Positions 34,801 to 46,800 of a stretch of 64,000 nt of DNA are shown here, in pieces. The notes beneath the pieces are model-generated. The model was not told the origin of the DNA and ran no database searches. It saw only the letters and a list, made by a program, of their open reading frames with translations. The DNA comes from Anaspis maculata (taxonomy: Eukaryota; Arthropoda; Insecta; Coleoptera; Scraptiidae), in the NCBI GenBank assembly GCA_949128115.1, contig OX421966.1:35481042-35545041 (forward strand), given 5' to 3'. Made by a program: the position numbers and the translations under genes. The stretch's first letter is position 1. Each line of letters starts with the position of its first letter.

Positions 34801-37800
34801 CTGTAGATCCTGACTCGCCTCGAAGTCCTCTATTTCCCATTGGCCTATGTAAGGTCACTCATGAATCACCCTGTAGATGGACCCCCTAGCTTCCTTCCTT
34901 ACATGATGTATCCGGGAAAATAAAAAATAATTCAACTTCTTGAAAAGTAAATCGCTAGGTACCAATAACACAGTTTATTGCATCTACTTCCCATTCCCAC
35001 TTAGACATTGGAAAAATATACTCACTTCCCCCTATTCATTTTCAATCTTTGTTGTATAATATTTGCCAACCACTTCGGATAAGCAACGTTTACTTTCAAT
35101 GTTTTACATTACAGCGTAGAGGATGAGCGAAGCTTAGAGCAGAGCCCGCATACTCATTTTTAGAGCAAACTCTCCGCCAGGCTGGTAGGTATCTATAGTC
35201 TGGCACAAGATGGAACTTTTGCGGTAACAACGTTTACATATTTACTTACCTCCCTGGCTGTGGCACAAAACTTAAATCTACACATACACATTAAATTAGT
35301 ATGAAAAAGTTTCTGGAGCTATATACAGCCGAGTACACGGCTCTCCACCATCATGCTGGAAAACTGAAACGTTAATAATAAAATGTATTATAGAGAAAAT
35401 GTTCGAATTATAAAACGCCTGGGAAAGATACCGCATGCGGAAAACATGAATATTTACAATTCGTTTGCCAATCATAAAATTTTATTAAATGGTTATGCAG
35501 GGAAAATCATCACCACCACCTATATTGTAGTAGGTACCTTCCTAATACATGAAAAACGCAAGACTTATCTTTCTCGGTTGAAATTGAATTATTTTGATAT
35601 TTTCATAGAACAAAGAGCAGGAATAATAAAACGCGATAGCAAAAGAATCGAGTAAATATTACAGAGACGATTAAGACTCGAAAGTTTCGGTGGAGATGGA
35701 AGTTTTAAGTGGGACGACTGGGGATGTGGCCGTCCAAGCGGATGATATTTATGAAATTTCATGGAAATCCGGAAAGACGAGAAATGAGCTTTCGCCCGCC
35801 CCATTAATAACACAGTCAAAAATTTAAAGTAAATATTTCTATGGAGTCGAGGTAGATAGGAAGAGCCAACTAAAATTCACAGACAAAAAAAAATTGAAAG
35901 CGGAAGCAGATCCTCGGCAAAGTAAACACAAAAGTGTAATCGGACTGTGTGTTGTTGAAAACACAAAAAACCGCCAGAAATACCTAACTGAAAACTCCCA
36001 GTACAGTAGTGGCGCGGCCGTTATTTAGGTATGTTTTGTTACAGAGATTTCGCAAAATATGCAAACAGCAGCTTTGGTGATGGCAGAGTACACTTTGCGA
36101 GGGGGTAGCAAGGGGGACGAGGGAGAGAGGGTTGGCCGCCGCCACAAACTCGCAAAGAATTACGATACGGCTTTTTGGAGGGGTTGGGGGTGGCACGACG
36201 TTGGCCACTTTTCGTGAATTTTACTGCCTACGCGCTTCAGCCGCTCCGCGCGATTTGAAAGAAAGCAAACGGCCCGCCAAGAAGTCACGTACGGTACACT
36301 GGCGGCAGCGGGCGGGTTCTCGGCGTAATAATTGGGTGTGGGGCATTAAAATTTTATTGTCTTCAAAACTCCCTTGAAAAGTCCCTACTTCGAATTTTAA
36401 TGGAGTAAACGAGAAATGAGATGAATGTTGAAAAAAGCTTTTTAGATAAAGTAGATCGGATCAGCTTTTAGCTTCGTTTTTCAACTTGTTCAACAGGCAG
36501 GTAATCCATGCTCCGATCTCTAAATCAAACTCGAATGCTTTTTGTTTATTTATTTCGCCTTATGTTGTAACCTTCTTTTTTGAAAATGGTCTAATTGCTC
36601 CTTTCGAAATATTTATGTTCCTTCAACAAATTCATCCGAGCTCCAAACGTTCGTTATCTGAGATTTTATTGACCTCTTCAGAACTGATATTATATCTGGC
36701 TTGACCGCGGCACGCCTTTTGAAAGTGTAGGAAACTGATTTCTTTTCGAACGGTCCTATTTTAGCCGCGTGCGGCCGTGCCTACTTGACATAGACCGGAC
36801 TGATTACACAAGCTTGGAAATGTACTCTCTTCCAGCTTTAAAACACGACCATTAATGATAAAATAATATATAATTTATTCATAAATCAATGTACAAAGTC
36901 TTAATAATAATGGCCGCGTTTTAAAGTTGGGAAAGAGTACATTTCCAAGCTCGTGTAATCAGTCCGGTCTATGTCAAGTAGGCACGGCCGCACGCGGGTG
37001 AAACAGGACCTCTCGAAAAGAAATCAGTTTTTTTTAGACTTTCAGGTGCGTGCCGCGGTTAAGCCAGGCACGATATCGTTAAAGAAGAGTTTGAGCTTTT
37101 CATTCCTTATGAAATTTTTGCAAACAGTGTTTGGTAAAATTTAAAAAATTGCTGCTGAACAGGCGGGTAAAAATTATTCACTTTTTTGCTGGCAACATCT
37201 TCAAAAATGCTGTTATTGAAATTTCAATGCCATAAATGGGTTCAATGGATACGAGTTATTAGAAAACATACAAAATACATGTTGCTCCATCGTTTTCTTG
37301 TGTGGAAAAACGATTAAATATAATTTATCTGACTCGCACAAAGAAATCTTTTTTTTCAACAGTAAGACTGACACACAGATGCTTCCAATGTTTACGTAAG
37401 AGTTGTACGTTTGCATTTAGGCAAATATAACGAAAAAGTACGAAGGTTCAATAGGTCTTTTTGCACTTTCGAGGCATCCTTTACCTTCGCGCAGATGTGG
37501 AGGAATCAACACACCTCGTTTTTGGGCGGAAACTCAGTGGTAGATAACCACTGACCTTACGAAGAGTTTGACACCATAAAAGCTTTGGTCGGATTTTTTT
37601 CCAGATTGTAGTGATTTTACCGACATACCGCCTGGCCTATACTTATTATTGTACAGAGTCATAAATCCTGAAAATCAATTTCTTATTAATTGATCCCGGC
37701 GGGCGGTAGCTCGGTGGACTCCGTCTCTGGCTTCAAACAATATCAATTGAACAATGATAACGCATTTTATCAAAGCTTTTTAGGGGCGAAGATAATAGGG

Positions 37801-40800
37801 GGTGCCCTCCCCCTTTTCCCCCTATTTTTGACCTCCCCGAATATTTTTGGGAATTTTTTCAATTTTTGAATTCTACGTTCAATTTAAAGAAAAAAGTTGC
37901 TCTTGCAAAATTTTGATTAGAGGCTTAATTTTCGAGATATTTGGGATTGAAACATTGCAAAACATCTCGAAATCGCCACTTTTCTAGGCCTTAAAATTAA
38001 ACTTCAAGAAAACCCATGATTTGTTAACTGGAATGAGTTTTCTGGGTGTTTTAAGTTGATAAACCTTCATTTTTGCTGAGAAACATGGAGTTTTTCAGAA
38101 AAAAAAAACAATTTTGAGCGATTTTGAGATGTTTTCCAAAGTTTCAAACCCAAATTTCACGAAAATGAAGCCTCTAATCAAAAGTTTGCAAGAGTAACTT
38201 TTTTCTTTAAATTGAACGCAGAATTCAAAAATTGAAACCGTTACCAAAAATATTCAGGGTGGTTAAAAATAGGAGGCATTATCTTGCCTATAGGATAATA
38301 GGCATTATCTTCGCCCCTAAAAATGTCTGATGGAATTCGTTATTACTGTTCAATAAAGACTTGCCTTAATGAACTTTGGTTTGAATTCGAATAAAATCGG
38401 CTAAACGGTACAAAAAGTATGCAGAAGAAACTGTTTTTAAAAAACAACTTTGATGGCCTGTATCTTTGTTATTATACGTTTGGGAGGGTATGTTTATCAA
38501 CAAAAGTCTCCTTATTTTTCAATTTTATATCTCTCTGTGAGTTTTCTAACACTAATTCCGGGACAGCCTATATAATCAATTTCAGGGCTTCCTACATTAG
38601 AGCAAGCTATTGAGAAATTGTGTTGTGTTGGTACGAATGATACGATGACAAGTGGATGCCAGCCAGTTGTCTACGCGTGCAATTTTCAATGTGACACCTT
38701 GTCACCGTGTCGAGGTATCATGTACGCGAAAGTGAAAATTTTTCAGCCTACGCCAGGCATCGTGAGTTTCTTTGGAGTGCTTTGCAGGGTGGACGATAAG
38801 GGACATTGTCTTTACTGGTTGGTGGGTCTCCGCCAAGGTTGTTAGAAACTGCAAATCACTCGAAGGAAACTAACAATTCCTCGCATATTCTCGAAAATTT
38901 TCACTTTCGCGAACATGACCCGAGACGGTGACAATGTCACATTGAAAATTGCGCATGAAGACAGCTAGCTGCCAACAAGTCGTCAACGTGCCATTCGTAC
39001 CAACGCAACCCATTTTTTCCATAGCTTGCTCTATTGCAGAAAGGCGTAAAATTGATTATAGAGGGGCACTGCAAGACCAGCTTTCCCCAAGTTTTACAGT
39101 GGCGAAGCCTCTTTAAGCCTGTGTGAATATTTTAATATCTATATCCCTGAAATGGATTATGCTAGTCCTTATTAGAACCATAGTTATAAAGGTAAAATGA
39201 GCCTTCAAGTATCATTTACATATACCTTAACCGTAACAGTAACAGCAACGCTAACCTTAGTGTAGAAGTTTGGACCTGCACATTTCATCCATGTGCAGAA
39301 CACAACGAAAGCAGGTTGTCGGCGACGAGACCGGAAGCCAGCAACCTGCCTTCGTTGCGTTCTCGGCCTCACTAATGAAATGTACAGTTACAAGCTCATA
39401 AATTAATGGAAACACTTTGACACTGACAGTGCTTTTCTTTTTCAATTTGAACTGATTTTCCTTGATTTTTCTATCCGATCTTCACAACAGCACAAAATAT
39501 ACATTCTCTTCTATGGCCAGCCAAGTTCCCATGAGGAGATTAGTTCACAATCGGTCAGAATATGGAAAATAAGAATGAAAAGAAATGTCAAGTAATTCCA
39601 TTTATGAGATCGCAACTGAAGGTACTTCTACACTTGAGTTAGCGTTGCTGTTACTATCACGGTTAGAGTCCATGTAAATGAGCCCTTACGACTTATTTTC
39701 AAGATTCCTTTCCTTGGAATCACCCGATACCAGGAACCTGTTTGTGCTTGAGCTATCAATTTACCAACCCCTACCCTATTTTTTCCATTCCATATTATAG
39801 ATTTGTCCGATTAATCCACATAGTTTGGCACAGATTACTCCGCAGTTATGCCATTTCCATAGGAGGTTTTTGAGCAGAAATCGAGGATAAATTTCACTTG
39901 GTCTTTTCTATCAGACTTGGTTTGATATTTTTTCCGCCGAGTGTCTTGTTACAAGGCTTGGAAGTTCATGGTAAAAAATTTGGAGTTTCCCGTGATGAAA
40001 GCTTTTCTGAGCCATGGTCATCACACACACCGGATTTGAATCCGTGCGATTTTTTCCAGTGGTAATGACATCCTGAACAATCAGTTTTTATCGCTTCAGC
40101 CAATGTCGTATGTGTGATTAGAGGACGTCCTGATGCCTACGTGACATGTATCGATAATAATTCTATATCATACAGCGGCTGCAATCAGATTAGAATCGTC
40201 ACATCGGACATGCGGCTAGCATTTCATCCTGAAATTGGCAGTTGCGTTTCGAACATTTTTCCGTAATTTATACGTGTGTCTACACGCGGGGTAAGGTTTT
40301 GATGTGTGAGTTTGTGTGGGTATGTACCTATGTTGTGTTGCTGCTGAAGGCACAGGATTTTCCATTCTTGTCACGCTTGCTGTTTGTGCATACGTCGATG
40401 GTGCGAGTTGGAACGGCGGCTCGGGCCGCCGCCGCCAGCGTGTGCCTGCCTGCCTGTCTGTCGATGTTGGCTGTGATTTATATGCGTCGCAGTTTCGGGA
40501 TTTGATTAAATTTATTGGGTTTATTAATAACAATCTGCAAATACTGTTTCGAACACATAACGCGACGCGATGGAAATACGCCTGTCGTGTTTCAGCCGTG
40601 TGTTGTTTCCAGCAGGAATTAAATTTGTAATTTTCCAAGGAATTTTCCGTTCCCGAAGGGGATTTCCCATTAAGAATTTTCCACTTTCCAATTTTTGTTC
40701 CAAATCTTTCTGGACGGGGAATACTTGGGACGACAGTGACCTACTGTCGAGAAGGTCGCGCAAAAGCCAAAATGCGTGAGCACGAGCAGCTTTTCGTTTT

Positions 40801-43800
40801 CAGGGCTAAGGAAGAGGCGGGCGGTTCAATTCGAGGTCCAATTTATAATTCGCCCGGTCGAACGCGCCCCACAAATTTGCCGTTTCTTTCTGTTACTTAT
40901 GACATTGTTCTGCCGTTTTTCCAACAAACGACCGCTGTGTTAAGACTTTAGTAACACCTATTTATCTTGTACTTGAATTTTCTGTGGATTTCATGAACTC
41001 TCCACATCAACCATGTTAAGCTGACTTTATCGGGATCGGGTGCTAGTAGAGCCCAAGTTATGCTTTCTTATGAGCGTAGAGCAAAACTTTCACCAGCATC
41101 AAGATTACAGAGCAAGGTAGCTGATGGTTTAGTAAAATAAAGCGATCTTCATGCTAAACTTCAAAGTAAGTACCTAACTAGGGACTTTGAGACAAAAATT
41201 AGGCAATGAAGAGAGTGAAAAACTGAAGAAGAAAAACCAAAGTTACATTTCCCACCGTCTCATGTCTCATATGGTAAATAAAAATGGAAAAGATCGAAAG
41301 GCTTGCGACGTCATCTTTCTCCCGGAACGGTATGAGAGAACCGTGTCTCTCGGTTTTCTTACAATATCTCTTATTTGAAAATTGTCAGGGACAAAGATGT
41401 TGGGAATTTACTGATCTGCAAAAAAGTACCCGACGGCATATATGACTGAATTATCTCCAGTTCCACCAAACTTTTATGAACGAATTAACTTTATCACTCT
41501 CATACCAGCTATGAGCAACTGACCATGCTATTGGCTAGTAGCAGCAGATAGTTGGCGCCAGTTGATCAGAGCCGCCACAATTTGAAAAATTATTCTAGAA
41601 GAAAAATCGATTCCTTTCAGATGGCGAAATCATATTTTTTCATAATAGCGCCCTTGCCGTTCTCTCATAGTTCCAGGAGAAAGACCGCGGCGCAAGTTTT
41701 TTCATCCCTAATTATTTTACCGTGGTTGCCGGGAAGGTGGAAAATGTAACTTTGGTATCTTTTGTTCAGCTCTTCATTCCCTACATTGAATAATCATCGA
41801 GTTCCTAATTGATTTCAAGTTAAATCCTTATTTTACTGGACAGTGAGACTAGTATAAGTACGTAGATGGTTTTGTTACTATTTTTTTTTATTCGTTCATT
41901 TAACGTCGGCCTATTTTTGCAACGAGGCCTAACACCGACGCCGGTGAATGCTTTCCTCCACTATACCGGAAATTTTGCCGAACCCCTGTGTGTTCCAACT
42001 TCCAACACAGGGTAGGGATTTTTAACAACCACCAACATCGCATGGGGTCGGCACCATCATTCGTATTTTACGTGCTATGCGACACACTTGCATTTAGGAA
42101 GCATTCCAACTAAACCAAGAAGCTTGTTTTCGAGGCGAAAATTCGTCCCCGGTGGAGATCGAACCCGCGACCTTTGGAGTGGTAGTCGAACGCGCTAACT
42201 ACCACACCACAAGCTCCTCTTTTGTTACTAAAACCATCCAAGCACTCCGCTCTTATTCATCAATCAGCACCTTGATTACCTATCTGGTCATTCGAGCCAT
42301 CTTGTACCTTTTTTTTTTTTGGCCTTCCGGGTCTAGTCCTTTAGGATAGTTGATTCAAATACACGTTCGCTGTTGCATACTTACATACAGGGTGGCCCAA
42401 CGAAAACAGAACAGAGGAGTTTTCGGGCATTTCACCTCATTTTTATGAAAAAAGCTCGAACAGGCCGATTTTTATATTGACGGGGACATCTGAAACATAC
42501 ATTGCCGGATTTCTATCTTTAGCCCCCTTACCCCCACCGACCCCAACTTCGAAGTTTCAAATGACACCACCACTTTGCGATGCATCAAATTGAAGAGAAT
42601 TAAATTCTCTCTCTGAAAAAATATTCCTATAATTTTCAACCCCACCATTTCTTCTTGAAATTGTCAGAGTTTCCAATTTATTATTTTTGATCTCTTAATT
42701 TTCTTCAGTACAGTCAACGTCATCCTGCACAGCATCAAGGAAGAAAATTTTCTGTATAAAAAGTGTCACCCAAATTCACCCTTTTACTCCCTCACCACAA
42801 CTTCAAAATCTAAAATGACACTACCTACTTTGTGATACATCAAATCGAAGGGAATTGAATTCTTTTCCTGAATAAAATATCATCAGAATTTTCAAAAAGC
42901 CCCCTTTCCCCCTGAAATACTCCGAATGTTCAATTTATCAGGAGAGGGGTTGGAAAGGACCCCGCACGATTCTTATGGAAAATGGGTCTCGGTCAAATTC
43001 TCTAATTTTTTTATATTTTGTAGCCCAATTCGACACGAGCCAAAATTCATCGTCCGTTACCCAAAAAAATGGACAGTTTTTTTTCTATAAAGGATCAAAG
43101 ATGGGTTATTTCAAGGTGAAAAAATATGTTCCAACGTAAGTGAGAACATTTCAACGTCCTTTCTAACACATATGGCTCATGACAATTCCCTTTTTCTTTT
43201 ATGAAAAAATCAACCCCTCCCACACCCCCAACCCCTACTTGTGAGTATATCAAATTCGAAATTACATTTGAAAGTCATGCAGATGGTTCTATTTTGTCGA
43301 ATTACGAATTTTGGCACAAATTATTTTTCCAACCCCCAAATAGGGGGTGGGGTTGAAAAAAAAACCATCGGTCAATTCGGCTGAATTTCTGATATTATGC
43401 TTCACCAAGTACGCTAAACAAGATTACCAAGGGAAAACTCATTCGTATGACCAGTTTCTACCCCACAGAGGGTTGAAGTTGACTATAATGAAGCATAAAA
43501 CATTCTTCCATGTCATGAACCAAATGAATAGAAATTGTGGACTTTCATATCGTCTTGTTTTGTAAAAATGTCTATTCTTGAAAAATAATTTCAACCCCGT
43601 CTCTCATCCCCTATCCTGGTTTCTGAACATCATATTCGAAATAAATCTTGAAAATGTAGGAGAAGGTCTATGGTCGGATTCTCTGCATCTGATTGTTAAT
43701 CCCCTCTCAAAATTTACTCTCACTATGCTTATGCTAGATTGCTAACATAAGCAGGGTGGGATATATATTTTTTTATTGATTTTTGACTGGATTAATATTA

Positions 43801-46800
43801 TTTGAAATATTGGTGTTCCTATCAAGTTTCAACTTCACAGCAGGTTAATTATGTTTACCTGTGCATAATTTCTAACTTTTTTCTTTTGTACGAATACCTA
43901 CACCTCTATTAATAGTTAAGATTGAAGAATTTAATGTAATTTGAAGCAAAAGCTGCTCAATTAAGGCAAAATATTATGTCACACTCTTATTCCAGCTACT
44001 GCGACCATGTGAAGGATGAAATAAAAATTAATATAATTTTCAAGATTTATTTTAAAAATGATGTTCAGAAACAGGGATAGGGGATGAAGGACGGGGTTGA
44101 GAGTATTTTTGAAGAATATACATTTTTACAAAACAAGATAATATGAAAGTCCACTATTTCCATTCATTTGGTTCATGACATGGAAGAATGTTTTATCCTT
44201 CATTTCATTATAGTCAACTTCAACCCTCTGTGGAGTGGAAACTGGTCATACGAATGAGTTTTCCCTTGGTAATCTTGTTTAGCGTAACTGGTGAAGCATA
44301 ATATCAGAAATTCAGCCGAATTGACCGATGTTTTTTTTTTCAACCCCACCCCCTATTTGGGGGTTGGAAAAATAATTTGTGTCAAAATTCATAATTCGAC
44401 AAAATAGAACCATCTGCATGACTTTCAAATGTAAGTTCAAATTTGATACTTACAAGTAGGGGTTGGGGGTGTGGGAGGGGGTTGATTTTTTCATAAAAGA
44501 AAAAGGGAATTGTCATGAGCCATATGTGTTAGGAAGGACGTTGAAATGTTCTCACTTACGTTGGAACATATTTTTTCACCTTGAAATAACCCATCTTCAA
44601 CCCCTCATAGAAAAAAAACTGTCCATTTTTTTGGGTAACGGACGATGAATTTTGGCCCGTGTCGAACTGGGCTACAAAATATAAAAAAATTAGAGAATTT
44701 GACCGAGACCCATTTTCCATACGAATCGTGCGGGGTCCTTTCAGAAAAATTGTTTTCAGAAAGAGAAATCAATTTCCTTTTATTCGATGTTTCACAAAGT
44801 AGGTGGTGTTTGTTGAGTTTTGAAATTGGGGTGGGGTAGAGGAAAGGAGTGAATTTGGGTAACACTTTTCTCCACCGAAAATATCTCCTAAGATGATATT
44901 TAGGATGACGCTGATTCAATTGAAGAGAGTTGAGGGGTCGAGGATATAGAATGGGACAGTCAGAGAAATTTAGGAAGATGGGGTTAAAAATTTTGAAAAT
45001 ATTTTTTTCAGAAAAAAAATTGATTCTCTTTGATTTGATGTATCGCAAAGTAGATGGTGTCATTCGAAATTCGAAAGTTGAGGTGGGTAGGGGTGAAGGG
45101 GCTGAAGACAGAAATTTGCCAATGTATGTTTCAGATGTCCCCCTCGATATAAAAATCGACCTGTCTGAGCTTTTTTCGAAAAAATGATGTGAAATGCCCG
45201 AAAACCCCTTTGTTCTGTTTTCGTTGGGCCAGCCTGTATATTGCATGCTTTATTCGTATAAATATCGCAAACGTTTTGAACGTCGAACTGAAGTATAGAG
45301 AGGCACTTCAATTCTGCTGCCTCTTAGTCCAATAGGTCTACTCTTACCTTGCAAAAGCTCGCGGAGAGTCGAAAATTTGCACTCTGACACAGTTTTGTGT
45401 TCTGATTAACATACTGAGTTTTTGAGTTCGGCAAGCCGCCGCGTGGTCCTCCACATCGAAAAGTTGGTGCCGAAGGACCCAAAAAGAACCACTTTTTATC
45501 GGTCCACGGTCCACTGTTCATCGCCGTCTCACCTACCACAATGGAACCATGTGATTCTATAGTGAAACCCTTGATAGCATTTGCTGCCACGCCAGTGCCA
45601 TTCTTGGCCATTATAAAATATAAACAAATAATTCTTTTGGCAAACGTCTAATTTTTCTTGATTTTGAAACGGTTTTTTTCTCATGCGGAAATATGACAAA
45701 CTGACTTAACTCAAGTTGATTTCGATCAGCTTCTTTCTTCTTGAGCTCGTTTAGGTCTTATAATTTTCTTAAGAGCATTTGTTGACAAAGTGCATTGCAA
45801 GAAGTGTAAGATTGCCAACACCAAATTCACCAGTCAATTTTTCATTGTCGCTATCGACCAGAAACTTTGATTTCAACAGAAAAAATTGCTTGTACTGTTT
45901 TCTGCTTATAGAGCATAGATCAAAACTCCAAGCGCCGTGGGAATACCGAAAAACAAATCCTTTTCAAAGCGCGCGTGAATCTGCAAAACTGCATCTAAAC
46001 ACGCATATTGAGATTTGATTGAAGCTGAATAAACAGCAGAAAACAGTCCAAGCTATCAATTTCTGCTGAAATTAAAGTCTCTGATCGATAGCAATAATAA
46101 AAAAAGCGAAGCTGAATTTGGTGTTGGCAATTCAACATCTCTTGCAGTGCATCTTGTCAACAAATGCTGTTATGAAAATTATGAGACCAGAACGAGCTTA
46201 AGAAAAAAGAAGTTGATCGAAATCAATTTCAGTTGGAGTTAGGTCAGTTTGGTCGTATTTCAGCATGAGAAATTTTCTTTTTCCAAAGTCAAGAAAAACT
46301 AGACGTTTGCCGAAGGAATTATTTGTTTTTAACCGCGAAGAATTCCAGTGGCATGACAGCAAATGCTATCGAGGGTTTCACTAGAGTCATATGGTTCCAT
46401 TACGATATGTGAGACGGCGATAAATAGTGGATTGGTGGATAAAAAGTGGTCCATTTTGGGTCCTTCGGCACCAACTTTTCGATGCGGAGGACCGAGCGGC
46501 AGTTAGCCCATTTCGAAAACTCAGTATATCAATCAGGAGTAACAGGACACAAAACTGTGTCAGACTGCAAATTTTCGACTCTCCACGACCTTTTGCAAAG
46601 TGAACCCTATTTTAATGTATCAGTTGACTGTAACTTGATCGTTACTATCTTACTTCGGAGGACTGCAGGACATGGGAATTAAATCCATTAACCTCCTACT
46701 CCATCCATTTGTGAAAGGTGGGTACGTCACAACTGCTCCAAAATTCGAGCGCGACTTTGAATTTTTTCAGTAAAGTCGGCTGCACTTTTTGACTTGAGCA

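Noticed and set aside
37697..37735. tRNA-like A-box fragment (GGTAGCTCGGTGGACTCC)
   Set aside because: Only a fragment; no B-box, tail or duplication, so not enough to call a SINE.
40216..40763. Overlapping frames of 70-140 codons on both strands
   Set aside because: Mutually overlapping, no similarity, and located in a pgant9 intron next to a GC-rich CCG repeat block.
42135..42219. Possible tRNA gene on -
   Set aside because: It is the head of a 339-bp SINE bounded by an exact 11-bp target duplication.
44605..45246. 213-codon frame on -
   Set aside because: Lies wholly in the arm of a foldback, and the same arm sequence is present inverted in the other arm with different stops. It is a repeat artefact.
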